From Brassica napus (Eukaryota; Streptophyta; Magnoliopsida; Brassicales; Brassicaceae): DNA of 64,000 nucleotides. The stretch lies in assembly GCF_020379485.1 (NCBI RefSeq), contig NC_063450.1, positions 28,186,137 through 28,250,136 on the forward strand. Direction: 5' to 3'. How positions within the stretch are numbered: the first letter of the stretch is position 1; every line of letters starts with the position of its first letter. The position numbers were made by a program, and so were the translations under genes. Under the pieces are notes generated by a model, which had not been told where the DNA came from, searched no databases, and worked only from the letters and a program-made list of their open reading frames with translations. This document shows, piece after piece, positions 22,058-34,563 of this stretch.

Positions 22058-25036
22058 GGTAGTTTTTCTTAATCAAAGCCTTTCCAGTTACAAACTAACT
22101 AAATAACTTTGTAACTAAGTGTGCATTAAACTAACTAAATTTATTATCTACTTTTTAATAAAAAGACAAAATAAAGTGGGTCCATCTGTGTTTCTTCTTC
22201 GTCTTCTTCGGTGCTTTCTTCTAAGTTCTCTATTATGTTTGTAAAATGAATTATGTTGCTTCAAAATTTTATTTCAAGAAAACTTGTTGTTATTCATTGT
22301 CTCTATTATTTGATGTATCTTTAGAGATAAGTCAAGCTATATTTTTGATGATAGTAAAACGGTAGCGTATACGATGACAATGTCAACGACAGAGATCTAT
22401 CGGTTTATCCAATACGACGACAAAATCAGAGGATTCGACATCTTCCGACGAGAAATGAACCAGATACAAGAGGAACTTTGATTTCAAACTTTGATTCACA
22501 ACCTCAGGTCACAATGGCTGATTCACCGTTGTGGACCATTTTCGCCGAGATTGATGTAAGTCGACAAGCTCTCCACCGCTGCAATACCGTTTCTCCACGG
22601 GGTTTCGCTTCCGCAGTGTCTCAAGTCCGGTGGAAAGCTTCAACGTCGTGCCATATCCTACGTCTTTGCTGTGATCTTTTCCCTCTTTCCATGACCTCTG
22701 GTGGACGATAAAGCGAAGCCGTCATTGCATCCGGTCGAGATCGCCATTGTTGAACCTTGAGATCAAGTTTCACTAATTTGCACCTTTAGTCCTTGTGATT
22801 TTAAATGTTTTTTTGTTGCCTAAAAACTTCCAAAGTTGCGTATAAATCCCTTGAATTAACCAAAAACTTCTAAATGTGCACTTTAGATTCAACTTTTGTA
22901 TCTTTTGGACCATACAAATAATGAAACTCACAAGTTTATGTACAAAAATTATCCAGTGTCCAAGTATTATTGTACAAGTTAATTAGTGTACATATAAATC
23001 ATTGTACACGTGGATAGTAAAATCATTGTGTACGTAGCATAATGTACACATCAAATGCATTTAAAGTTATATTTTTGTTTCTTTTATTCATTTTGTAAAA
23101 AATTGTAATTGTTTGTATGCAATGTACAAATGAATCAGTGTACATGTAATTGTTTGTGAGACTGTTGTACATGTGGACAATTAAATTATGCCTACATAGT
23201 GATGATATTTAAACGGGTATATATATAACAAATTTATTAGGGTGTTCATATAACCATTGCATGACCACCACGGAGAGTAATGTTGCATCGATGTGAGCAT
23301 GTTGCGACGAAAAGTAGGAGGTCATGACGACGACAATGCGGAGGAGGAAACTAGGTCGCGGTTTTTCTCTGCTGATGCGGAAGATAGAGATGTGACAGCA
23401 GTCGGCGGTGGTGCTATTGCAGGTGGAGGAAAAGCTCGAAGATGCCGACCATGTTGTAACCTGCCATGGATCTTTACATCTTTAAGTTTTTTACATTGGC
23501 TTCATATGTAGGAGACAAAAAAGAAAACTAGAAGTTCGTTAGGTTGACAGACAAACACGATTTGATGATACATTGTTCTAATGATATAGAGTTTATTTAC
23601 ATTATGCAAATGTACATTTCTTTAATAATATGTACATGTAAATATGTACATATGAACACATGGAATTCTTGACCTCTGTTTTTTTGTTGAAATTTTTTGA
23701 GAGAATTTCTCAATGGTATCTTCCGTTGGAAGTTCATCACAAAAAAATTAGCTAGAAATAAGCGAGTTAGTCACAATGAAATGTTAGTAACTATAGAATT
23801 TGTAAATGGTTCCTGGCCTACTGCTTAAGGTAAAAAAATATTCAAGTAGATCTTTGTAAATCAATGTACATATGGATTATCGTTATCCGGTGTACACGTA
23901 GATAGAAAAATATAGTGTACATGTGAATCATTGTACATGTGGATAATGAAACTGTATGTACAACATATTATGTACATATGAGTACATAAAGATGTCACTA
24001 AAACCAGATTTATGGTACTCATTTTCCACAAAACATCCCGAACAAACAACAACTAATTACACAGTTGTGTACATAGTATCATGTACATATAAAATAAATA
24101 TACAAGAATTATTTTATGTATGGATACTGTTTACATATACCATTTTCTAATATATATTTTTTTGTTATTTGTTTGAACCGATTGTTTTGTTGACAAAAAC
24201 ATCACAAATTTTCTAAGACAAAAATCAAAATCATGATATATTTTTTACAAATCAAAATTTTGTTTCTACATAATGTGTAGCTAAAACATTTTTAAAAAAT
24301 TATTTACACATGGATATTTGGGAATCTAGTCCTATCTTATGATTTTAGTCATACCTTATGATTTATTGATACTTAATATTTTGTTTTTTATCCATTTAGG
24401 TAATTTAGGTGTGTCTTGAGTTATTTTTATTGTATTTTCATAGATGTATTCATTTTTCTAGTTATAATTTAATTTCTGAAGTTTAGGGCAACATTAAAGA
24501 CCATTTTGTACATTTTAAAAGTATTGGGTTACAAAATAAATAACAAATAAGCTTAGGACCAAATGTGTAAAAATGCCCAAATTAACCATTCTTGCTCTCA
24601 GACTTGTCATGCCAGTTTCAGAGAGCGTCGGAGAGGCAGGAACGTCACGGCGATGATGAATCACAACAAGGAAAGATGAGCTGAGGCACGCTGCGGCGGA
24701 TCGAGAGTTTCTGGTAAAAACTAAAGAAAAAGAAATCTCGAGCAACGATGGATCCCGAGCTCAAACCACCACTGGTTCACTTTGCGGTGACAGCCAACGA
24801 CAGTGTAGGCACGGCGGTGAGCACAAACCCCGGATGCGGTGAAGAAGTTGCAACGATGCAAAGAAAAAGCTTTGATGATTTTTTTTTGGTCAAACATCTT
24901 TGATTATTTCTGTTTTTTCTCTAACATGGTTTTAGGTTTCAAACGTGTGGTCCCAAGAAAAAAGAAATGTGACCAGTTCTTAAAAATTGTGAGGCCACTT
25001 TAGTTAGCTCAGGCATTTTAGTTAGAAGAAACTACC
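22058..25036. mobile_element. Probable non-autonomous MULE-type element with TGTACA cluster
   Basis: The putative ends match imperfectly in inverted orientation: GGTAGTTTTTCTTAATC at the left and, in reverse complement, GGTAGTTTCTTCTAACT at the right; CTAACTAAA follows further in on both sides. I find no clean target-site duplication, so the limits are tentative. Two G+C-richer, gene-like blocks (about 22340-22760 and 24590-24860) flank a 1.2-kb AT-rich centre holding about 20 TGTAC motifs. An open frame at 23293-23511 (start codon in CGATGTGAGCATG context uncertain) is acidic then Gly-rich and matches no family I know. Gene-fragment capture is plausible but unproven. Confidence 0.45.
22910..24140. 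repeat. Cluster of about 20 TGTACAYRTGGAT-like motifs
   Basis: TGTAC occurs about 20 times in 1.2 kb, often extended as TGTACATGTGGAT or TGTACACGTAGAT, and irregularly spaced. One would expect one or two by chance. A smaller cluster of the same motif lies at 37564-37795. Confidence 0.7.
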
Positions 25037-25199
25037 TCAGTAGTCATAACTGCTCTTCAATGTACTAAAAAGACATAAACTGATCTATTGTGTTAATAAC
25101 TCTAATATATAACAGTATATAATTATATATTAATACTATGTGATATTTATTGTGATGGGGATTCATTGAAACTGGAAGGCAACTGTAGAGAAAAGTGCC

Positions 25200-25625
25200 C
25201 CATAGAAGATCTCCATAGTACTCTCCCTCTTTCTCTCCTCTCTCTCCCTCTATCTCTCTCTCCACAGAGAAAACCAACAGTAGCAGTAAATTGCTCGAGT
25301 TCTTGATGAGAAAGCGATAGATCAATTAATATAATGTTTTTAATCATTTGAGAGAAGCGATAAACCTGGGGGGCGTTTGCAGAAATTTCCTTAATTTCGT
25401 CATCACCATCATTACTCTCTCATCCGCTCCCAAATCTGCTCCTTACAAAAATATATAACACATCTTGGAGTCTAGAAATTAATGAGCTAGGGAGAAGAAG
25501 AGAAAAAAGAAGGTAAACTCGAATCCCCAAAAGTCATTTATTCACAAACCCTAAAACAGTCTCATAAATATTCTTTCTTTTAGTCGGTATGTGTTTGTGA
25601 TGTGGAGGACCTGGAGGTAGAAGTA
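25200..25625 (+). promoter_or_regulatory. Leader and promoter-proximal region of the SRS7-like gene
   Basis: Contains a long pyrimidine tract of CTCTCC units (25213-25265), typical of plant 5' leaders. A possible untranslated-leader intron runs from GAAG|GTAAAC (about 25512) to TTTTAG (about 25583). No clear TATA box was assigned. Splice sites are predicted by eye only. Confidence 0.35.
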
Positions 25626-27274
25626 ATGGCTGGAATGTTCAATCTAGGAGGGAGAGATAACAACAAACAAGATCATCTTCATCATCATATGGACAAGGAT
25701 CATAATGAAGATAAGAGCAGCAATCATCTTTATCTATACAAAGAAGAGATCTACAACAACAACAATAGGGGTTTTGAGATTTGGCCATCTCAATATTTTC
25801 AACAACAACAACAAAACCACGTGGCTCCTCCTACAAATTTCCTCTCTTTTGGTATGGTCCCAAGTGGTGGCAGTAATAATAACGACCGGAGTAGTAACCG
25901 GAGTTTGTATTTCAACGTAGTCTCCGACCATGAGCGGATTAGATCCTCTCCCGGAAGGTTTACGGTAACAAGGCAAGGAAACATGAATTGCCAAGACTGT
26001 GGGAATCAAGCCAAGAAAGATTGTCCTCATATGAGATGTCGTACTTGTTGTAAGAGCCGAGGGTTTGATTGCCAAACCCACGTGAAGAGCACATGGGTCC
26101 CGGCTGCTAAACGTCGTGAGAGACGGGCTCAGTTAGCTGCTTTGCCATCTAAGCGGAGTAGAGAGCCTAGCTCCGGCGGTGGTGGTGGTGATGATGATGA
26201 TTATGATGATGATAGAGATGATGATGAAAATGGAGGTCAAGGCGGTGGTGGTGGATCGGCTCTTGCATGCATCCGTGTAGTTAACGCTAGCTCTTCAGGT
26301 ATAACGGTTATTTTAATTATCTTACAATGACTGATCGACTTCATTGGAATATTTTTAAAGATCAAAAAATTCTTGGGGTCATAATGATTTTGATTTTTTT
26401 TGTCAAATGTCACTTGAGTGTTAATGGATGGATATGAACATTATGTCCATGCACTGCATTTTGCTTTATATTTTTTCTTTAGCTGTTTGATTTTGATCGA
26501 TGATTATTATTTTTCCAGTCATGTCTACTGTTCTTTGGTAAACATGACGACACCAAAGGGTTTAATCCATTTCATTAAACTATACTTAAAACCCGCTATC
26601 AAAGATTCAATTTTTACTCTGTATTTGACTGAAAAGTCATAAAGTTTATGTAAAATAGACAAAGTTTGGATTTTATTTTACGCTATTATATTCCATATGT
26701 TAATTAAAATAAAAACTTTCTGTGAAATAAAGAAAGACTGGTGTTTCTTTATAAGATTTAGTTTATTTTAAAAACTATTCTTTTTAAAAAAAGTTTTTAT
26801 TCGATTACATGAGTCGTCAAGCAAGAACCATAACTTCATGAGAACTATATATGTTTTGCTTGGATTTTATAGTAATAATTTATTTTAATGAAATTAGGGT
26901 TAGAAAGTAATCACTTACCACCCGAGATAAGTTCACCGGCTGTATTTCGGTGTATAAGAGTCAGCTCGATCGACGATGACGACGAAGAGTATGCATATCA
27001 AACGGTTGTGGACATCGGAGGACACGTGTTCAAAGGCATTCTCTACGACCAAGGTCCATCAGATCACCCCTACAGCTCAAGCCCTACGGCCGCAGAAGCC
27101 TGTCAACGCCATATTAACCTCTTGGCCTCAACCGCTTTAGCCAGCACTTCAACTACAGCGACAAATAATACTAAAGCTTCGATTGATCCTTCATCGCTTT
27201 ACACACCGACGGCGGCTCCCTTCAGCACTTGTATCACCACCGGTACCCCCTTCTTTCCACCTCCTAGGTCTTGA
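25626..27274 (+). CDS. SRS7: SHI/STYLISH-family zinc-finger transcription factor, SRS7-like
   Basis: Plant-specific SRS transcription factor; family members activate auxin biosynthesis genes and shape gynoecium, stamens and leaves. Two coding exons: 25626-26298 and 26898-27274, joined by a 599-bp GT-AG intron. The junction restores a Gly codon ([15 protein letters not shown]), giving 349 residues. The ATG at 25626 gives MAGMFNLGG, the usual family start; an upstream in-frame GTG is ignored. A poly-Gln/Asn-rich N-terminus precedes the RING-like zinc finger ([20 protein letters not shown], about residues 119-149) and [10 protein letters not shown]. An acidic DDDD/GGGG linker follows. Exon 2 holds the IGGH dimerisation domain ([17 protein letters not shown]). 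The C-terminus ends [11 protein letters not shown]. It is closer to SRS7 than SRS5 from memory of both; no disabling change is seen, and it is the only intact host gene here. Confidence 0.9.
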
Positions 27275-28540
27275 GACTGAAATATTAAATATTTTAAAAC
27301 GTTTTTGATAACTCTTATAATTATTCGAGTACTACGAGTAAGAAAAAAATGATTATTTTGAGGTTTTTGTTGTTGTCGGACAATATGGTAACTTTCCGTA
27401 CCTAGCTAGGGTTTGTGCTGATTAACATGCACGTGGTATGTTTATTAGAGATAAATAAAAGAGAATTATTATTTTAAAAATTGGAGAAAGGAGATATTAT
27501 TACAATTCAGATAATGTCATAGTTTCAAGTTGGATCATCTGCTTGTTCTTTTGAATGTTTGATCTTCCCAACGTGATCGACATAACTCATTTATCTTTTT
27601 CTAACATCAACATTTTCTTATAATATATATGTATATATATTAAGTTAGATCTTCTGTATAAAATAGGGTTGGGTTCGATAGTGGATTATCTTTCTGGCTG
27701 GTGATGAACTCGAAGCTGCCTTTTCCAGTTTATCCGTTTGTTTGCCGGATCTAAACAGGGACTTAACTAGGCTTCGTGTTCAGTTGAACAAACAATTTCA
27801 AATCTAGATATATAGAAGTCCCTTTTATGCTACCCAATCCACTTCCGCAGTGTAAAACAGTAGAAACCAACATTAGTTCACAAACCCCATTGGACATTTA
27901 TTATATTTATGCAGTAATATTATTTTTATTCCAAAGAAAAGTCTGGGTGAAATTTTAACTATGAAATTTTCAACTCTGGCAAAAATGCATAAGACAAGGT
28001 TACCCCGAAACAAATTGGAACAAGTTTCTTCCAGTAATCTGATAAATACTAATAGTCGGAAGTTTTTGTTGACCGGCTTCCTCATCGTGATCCAAGAAGT
28101 CGTTCTCACATGGAAATGCCCACTTATTGTGGAAGATCTGACTTTACCGTTAATTATTGTGAAGAATAATCATCAAATTAATTAATAAGGGCAATACATT
28201 ATATGTGAAGTATTAACTATTGTAATGAAGGTAAACCGAGATTATTTTATGTATTTTCAAATCTACTATACCTACTTCTCTACATTACTTGCATGTATTT
28301 GACTATTAACTTTGACAGTTTTCCTCTAGTTAATTTTGCGTATTCATTCTTCCTCATCTCTTGTTTCACTAATGCAGCATTAATTGACTGGCTAGCCTAT
28401 GCTTCAATTGGTAATCAGAAAAATGAATTTAATCCGAATTTTATGTCGCTAGTCATATTATTCAGCCAAACCTTCCATTTGAAAACTAAACTGATATGTG
28501 CTATTAAAAAGTTTATAGGTTTCTTCCCAATTATGTTATA
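27275..28540. other. Downstream intergenic DNA, no gene seen
   Basis: Contains the 3' flank of the SRS7-like gene; no further coding sequence or RNA gene is supported. Confidence 0.5.
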
Positions 28541-28542
28541 TA

Positions 28543-29091
28543 CAGTAAAACCTCTATAATTAATACTCGATAAATTAATAATTTCTATAAATTAATAAAT
28601 TTCACTGGTCCCAACTTAGGACAGCTCAAAATTTGACATAAACCAATAAAATAATAAGATAATATTTCTTTAGAAAATTTTATGTAAATATATGTCCCAT
28701 TAAAATTATAAATTAATAATTTATATGTATATATATTTTATATAAGTAATAATCTATTATTATATTTTTTATTCACAATGGGATTATCTTTCTATTTTTT
28801 CAACACTTAATATATTTTTGATGAGATTTAGTAATATTATATCTAAAACCATATTTAAGTTCTATGGAATATATATTATATACACCATATAATATAATAA
28901 AGTTAATATAAATGTCAAATTTCAAAAAGTAACAATTAATGTATATATACTAAAATCTAATATTTTTCTTTTCTTAGAATAAATATATTTTAAAATAAAA
29001 AATCTAAATAAGAATTTTTTATAAATTAATATCTCTGTAAATTAATAAAATTTTAAAGTCCCAACATTATTAATTTATAGAGGTTCTACTG
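28543..29091. mobile_element. Emigrant-like MITE
   Basis: Begins CAGTAAAACCTCTATAATTA and ends in its inverted form (TTAATTTATAGAGGTTCTACTG), with TA on both sides. This end sequence is that of the Emigrant family of Brassicaceae, non-autonomous derivatives of pogo-like Tc1/mariner transposons. At 549 bp it is long for the family; the interior is AT-rich and non-coding. Confidence 0.8.
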
Positions 29092-29653
29092 TATGTGCAT
29101 TTCTTATACTTCTATTTTTAAAGTCATTTTTATACAGTGGACATGTTTATTTATAAGTAATTTGTTAATTTTAATCAATAAGTACCATTAAAAGAGTTTC
29201 GTCAAAGTTTGAAAACGAAAAAATACAGTTACTTTTAAATTATTAGAGAGTACATAAATAACTTATAAAATTATTTTTGAAAAAAAAAAGAAATGGGTCA
29301 AAGATTAAACATAGTAAAATTCGATGCTCAAAGTAAAAAAGACCACAGGTTTTCAAAACATAGGGAGTGATCGGTAAACTTTGGAGTAAACTAGAGTAAT
29401 TAGAATAGAGTAATATGACAAAACTTTTACTGTAAAAGTTTTGGAGTTAAAAGGAAAAAAAGGTAGTGATATAAATAAAATAATAAATAAAAATCTGTGT
29501 CAGCATAAGTGATTTCTCCTCATGAACCATAATGAAAAAGAGTTATCCAACGTGTGTATGAGGAAGTGGGGTTTTAAAAAAAAAAAAAAATTAGAAAATA
29601 GAAAGTAAATAAGAGAAGGACCAAAAGTCCAAAGTATCTTAATAAGGGCAGTT
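29092..29653. other. Intergenic, no gene seen
   Basis: AT-rich; some AGAGTAA-type repeat relics near 29370-29450. Confidence 0.45.
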
Positions 29654-29656
29654 TTA

Positions 29657-29907
29657 GGCCATGATTATCGTTAGGTCTGTATTTTGGGTTTCTTAAATTT
29701 TTTTTTTTTTCGTTTTCTCTGATTTAAAAAGAAAAAAAATTAAAAAGAAAACCAATCGTGGACCGCCAGGTATCAGTAGGGCTTAGAAACAGTACAAAAA
29801 TCTCACCAAAGTCGATTTTTAATTTCTCTCATTTATCACAATTTTTAACTAAAAATATGGGGTCCATCACCTAAAAACCCTTCTACTTATCCGCGATAAT
29901 TGTACTC
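29657..29907. mobile_element. Harbinger-type MITE
   Basis: TIRs GGCCATGATTATCG and CGATAATTGTACTC, inside TTA duplications (29654-29656, 29908-29910). It shares core sequence (ATCGTGGACCGCCAGGTATC) with 20304-20552 and is almost the same length (251 against 249 bp). Confidence 0.75.
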
Positions 29908-29910
29908 TTA

Positions 29911-30076
29911 GGGCATCATTATTGCAAGTCCTTGTGTTTGGATACTTAATACACATATATGTATATGTATATATTATATATGCGTATATAATTGCGGGTT
30001 AAGGACTTTACGGAAATCCAAATCGAAAGTTCCTTAATTAAGGACCTAACCAGAAGGACTTGCAATAATGATGCCT
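29911..30076. mobile_element. Harbinger-type MITE, abutting the previous one
   Basis: Near-perfect inverted ends GGGCATCATTATTGCAAGTC and GACTTGCAATAATGATGCC, bordered by TTA (29908-29910, 30077-30079). The left TTA is also the right TTA of the preceding MITE, so the two sit back to back. Confidence 0.8.
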
Positions 30077-30307
30077 TTAAGACCTCTCCAACACTATTTG
30101 CTTGTGTGTCAGTTTTTTATTAGTGTTACTTTTACTTTTAAATTTTATTAGTCGGATACTCAATTTGAGAACTCAACCATTAAAATTGCTTTTGCCTTTC
30201 CTTAAACAGTTGCCAGAATAAATCAATAAAATATAATTAAAATCTATTTCAGCTGATTGTTAAACTTCCCAACAGAAATGAGTGGAATAGATTTTTAGAT
30301 AAATCTC

Positions 30308-30933
30308 TGTTCGGAACTACGTTATACGCTAGTCGGACGGTAATTCCAGGCCTAGCGAATTATAAAAAAATCAAGAATTAATCGGTACCTAGTTTTTAAT
30401 AGGATTTAATATATTTATAATATGTTTATGTAACAAACCTGATAATAAAAGTTTTATACATACTTATATATACAAATATACGAGACAAATGAACGTCAAA
30501 GCATCATGGTCCAATGGCTTGAGATGGATATGATACTATAGGAGGAAGAGGATTCGATTTCCCTGAAATGTATCTTTGCCATCCTTTTATCAGTGCGAAT
30601 ATTTAAAAAAAAATTAAAAACACTTACATTTATCCCACATCGTTTAACAATGAAGAAGAATGATCTTGGAGTCCCTTATAAATAAAAGAACAAAATCTCA
30701 ATAATTCTCAGACAAACAGGCTTTGTTTTAAAGCCCACAATTTGTAAATACAAGTCCAATTATTATGTTGAATTAATCGGTTAAATCCGATTGTTAAGCG
30801 CCTAGTCGATCTTTTTGCTGATTAAACGGGCTTTGATTAGTAGAGCCGATTTGGCTAAAATAATCGCGGTTGGCTCTCGCCTAATGTCTAGTCGGACGAA
30901 TAATCGGCTAGGCGCACGTGTTTTCAAACATAG
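30308..30933 (+). repeat. Repeat with internal tRNA-like promoter, copy 2
   Basis: Same design as 20710-21327. It starts TGTTCGGAACTACGTTATAC and CGCTAGTCGGACGG, then AATTAATCGGTACCTAGTTT. The internal promoter has an A box TGGTCCAATGG (30507-30517, a full match to TRGYNNARNGG) and a B box GATTCGATTTC (30551-30561), 33 bases apart. The right part holds AATCGG and CTAGTCGGACGAATAATCGG motifs and ends GTGTTTTCAAACATAGG. The tRNA-like segment is not a full tRNA gene because I cannot fold a sound acceptor stem. Confidence 0.6.
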
Positions 30934-31480
30934 GATAAAACATTATCGCTTGAAGTGACATACAGTCACAAGCATAGACTATGCATATGCATCTTACACA
31001 ACATTTGTATAAAATTCGACTATGCCTGACATGACATTTTATTTATCACATCCTTTTCTATAAAAGGTATATAAAAATGTTCTCTACATTCAAAAAATGA
31101 CAATCCTCCTCTTCGGAGTAAGAAGAAGAAGGATATTCACTGTCAAAGTCACAACTTGGATCGGAAAATCGCACAATCAATGGACTCTACAGAAGGTCGC
31201 ATTTCTCGCGGTTTTAGGTATTTAGAGAGCAGTATGTAACGTTTCTTCGGCGGGCTGACGGATTTCTAAGGTTTAAAATTCTGATGGGCCTAATAGACTA
31301 TTGCTAAAAGTCCTATTTTCTAAAACTAAACTCATCTAGTCAAATATATATTCTTGCTTGAAACGGAATAATTCTCAGAACAATTTCTTAGATTGTTTAA
31401 ATTGTTTAAATTTAATTCGAGAGAAAGATTTACATATGGAACGATTCAGATAAATCTGATATGAATTTTATATCAGAAAA
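30934..31480. other. Intergenic, no gene identified
   Basis: A mildly G+C-richer stretch near 31100-31280 shows no continuous reading frame or recognisable domain. Confidence 0.4.
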
Positions 31481-31925
31481 TGTTTTTGGTGACACTATTC
31501 ATGTTTAACACCACTAAATAAATATTTTCAAATAAATAATTATTTAAACAAATAAAACAAAATAAAAAATAAAGTAATTTGAACTTATGTTTTCGAATTA
31601 TACTTTTTCAAATTCGAACTTTTCTATAATTTTTTTGAATTATTTTTTCTAAAACTATATTTGAAACTATTTTTAATTTTTTTTAAAAAATTTAAATATT
31701 TATTTATATATTTATTAGAATCATAAATTTCACATTCCAAAAACTCAATCCCTCGATATTAAAGAGAAATTTTCATGTTTACCACTTTTTTAATATCATT
31801 ATTCATGTTTACCACCATTAAAGAGAAATTTTCAAAAATATCTTATTCACCGAGTGGCAAAAGACACTTATACCATTATTTATATATATTTATATAATAA
31901 ATAATTATTTAAATAAATAGCAGTA
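31480..31925. repeat. AT-rich dispersed repeat, copy 2
   Basis: Shares with 8344-8840 the segment TTTTCGAATTATACTTTTTC through TATTTATATATTTATTAGAA and AATTTCACATTCCAAAAA. The end motif AAATTTTCATGTTTACCAC is also shared and is locally duplicated (31768 and 31829). It abuts the truncated 5' end of the BELL relic. Confidence 0.6.
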
Positions 31926-32836
31926 GTTGGATCAGCCAAGCCTTGCATATCAGTTTGTCTCTTCGACACGATAAAGGAACAGATTCAGTTGATCAGAGAG
32001 AAACTTGGGGAGAAAGAAAAAAAGTTGTCATTGGATGAGCAACAAGGAGAGAGGATACCAAACCAAGACTTAGGTATTTAGATCAACGGCTGAGACAGCA
32101 AAGAGCTTTACATCAACAGCTTAGAATGGTTAGACCCTCTTGCAGACCTCAAAGAGGTCTCCCTAAAAACTCTGTCTCTGTTCTTCGCGTTTGGCTCTTT
32201 GAACATTTCCTTCATCCGTATGTGTTTTCTTCTCTCACAGGTCACAACTTTTTCAGTTTATACAGATCATTTTAAGAGACTTTATGGTTATTTGTAGATA
32301 CCCGGAAGAATGTGAGAAAATGACGCTGCAAAACAGATATGATTGTCCAAAAACCAGGTAAACTGAGCTTTTTGTCTTCCCGTACAGTCGTTCCGCTTGA
32401 GTCACATAGTTTCTGCTATGTAATTAGGTTGCTAATTGGTTCATAAACGCGAGAGTCCGTCTATGAAAACCGATGATTGAAGAGATGTATAAAGAAGAGT
32501 TTGGTGATGAGTCTGAGTTACTGATCTCCAAGTCTTCTCAAGAACCCAACAGCACGAAATAAGAAGACTCATCCTCGCATCAGCAGCAGGAGAACAACAC
32601 CAACAACAATAAAAATCTCACTTATACATCTGCAGACACAACAAACATTGACTTCTCATCAGAATCTAATGAAGATGAGCCACAACAAGAACATATGAAC
32701 AGGTCAGCAGATTACGAACTTTAATTTAATGAACTATCAAGGATTTGGTGTTGATGATCACCGTTACATTGGCGGAAACAACCAGCAAGAGAGCAGATTC
32801 TCCAATGGCCATCGTTTGCACGACTTTGTTGTTTAA
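31926..32836 (+). pseudogene. BEL1-like homeodomain gene relic (BLH10-like), 5'-truncated
   Basis: Relic of a three-amino-acid-loop (TALE) homeodomain factor; intact members pair with KNOX proteins to control meristem and organ development. Recognisable pieces: the BELL domain ([16 protein letters not shown]), then [19 protein letters not shown] and [20 protein letters not shown], a corrupted homeodomain helix (YPEECEKMTL), helix 3 VANWFINARVRL (32429-32463), then [12 protein letters not shown] and a C-terminus [13 protein letters not shown] ending at 32836. Lesions: everything upstream of the BELL domain is missing at the repeat junction; a 5-base insertion near 32060 shifts the frame; Trp after RVRL is TGA (32464-32466); another stop lies at 32560-32562. 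Assignment to BLH10 rests on the C-terminal tail from memory and on neighbours. Confidence 0.8.
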
Positions 32837-34563
32837 TAGTATTGTTCATGGAACAGAGGACATGATTCTTGAAGCACAAGAAATGTGTTTTTTGGCATTT
32901 TATAGTTAGGCATATAATACACCCATATCTGTGGCATAGAAAGTAGACATGTTTATAGTATACTTGTAATGCCAAAAATTTGATATGTGTGTAAAATTCA
33001 CGGTGGTGTAAAGAACACTTGCAAAAGTGTGAAAACCGTTTCAGTTTACATGAAAAAAAAATCTGATTTCTCAACGTTTCTGTATAATCTTGAGACTTTT
33101 GTTGTATGTTTCAAGATTCCTCATATATGTTTCAAGACACTTCACCCTATGTTCATCATTTTAATCCAGCCCTGGTTTTAAGCTACTTTGGGGGCACGGT
33201 GAAATCGTTTGTTGATCCAAGACCGTCTCCAAGATTCATTTAACTTAAAAGTTAAACCCTTGTTTCTACTTTCTACATGTGTTTTTATTGTACAAGACTT
33301 AGTTGCATTTATGCCATCTTAATAGGTTATTGGCAAGAAGTACCAGAACAAATTTCTTGAGATGATTGATGAAAGGTAGGGAGTTTTTTTAAATCTTATC
33401 GGTGTTTTTTTTCCTTATCATCTCCATGAATAGTATTAAACATATGTGACCATATTTGGAAATTGTTTAACCAGCTACCAGGTTTTTTTATCGGTGGTAC
33501 TTGCAATTGTGCAGACCAGGGAGGTTGTATAAGGTCTGATAAAGAGCCGTGGAAAGACCCTGAGATACTAAAGATGGAGTGTTTTCTTCTTGATTGTTTG
33601 TTATGTCTCTGTTATGCATATAATCATTCTAATGATTTTCTCAGCCTTCATGCGGATGCGGTTGTGGGACGTGCTGTAGGCATGCTGGTGATGTCCTAAG
33701 TAGTGATTCCCAGATCATCTGATAATCCAACTTATTATGGGGTAAGGGTTTTATTTTGGTAGTTACAACAAAACGTTTCTACATATGTTCATTGGGTTAA
33801 TATTTTATGAAACTGTAATATTATATTCTCTCTTGGCTCAGATGAAAGCTAATGACACATCAACAGCAGAGTCAGGGTCTGAATTGGAAGAGTTGACTTC
33901 ACCGAAAACAAATATGAATAGTTATGTAGCTAAGTTGACTCCAGTTTCTGAAAATGTAGGCTTTCTCAATTTTGTAATAGTTGCATTAAAATAATGTAGA
34001 AGTTCTTAGTTCTTACCTGACCTGACATGTCAAGGCCAATGGTAAAAAAAGTCCTACTGTTTTATTTGAGTATGAAGACTGTGTGCCAATGGTTGTCAAA
34101 GTTGTGGATGTTGCTTGGGAGTCCCAAGAGATGTCAAATGCTTCTGAAGGTATGTAAGACTTGAATTTCTAAAGCTGGTGAATGTCAGACATCTTATGGA
34201 ATGTGTTGCAGGAATACATCAAGTAAGTTTGGGGAAAATAGTAACGGTTAGTCATATCTGGCTCTGCCACAGGGTATAAGCCACTCACAGTTGATGTCTT
34301 CGAGCGCTAGAGCTGAGCTGGGTGATGAACCAAATGCAAGGGAATCTCGTCCTCCTTCGCCTTCACGTCCAAGTACTTTTAATGAAAGAGTCATCATTTC
34401 CTATGTTTTAAGCAGACAAGGCGATCTTGAGAAACAGATAGAAGCCCTTCACTTGAGGAAATACCGAGATGCCTCACGATTAAGAGGAGTTGATTGTAAA
34501 ACTAGGTCTCAATGATTTAGAGAAGACTTTCTTATTGACAATGAACGTGCTTTACAATGTATA

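Noticed and set aside
22478..22711. 77-residue open frame
   Set aside because: No recognisable domain; part of the gene-like cargo of the TIR element.
25602..25625. Upstream GTG as start of the SRS7-like protein
   Set aside because: The ATG at 25626 gives the family-typical MAGMF start; GTG is not a usual plant start.
32721..33074. Minus-strand 117-residue frame
   Set aside because: Antisense of the BELL relic's last exon and its 3' flank.
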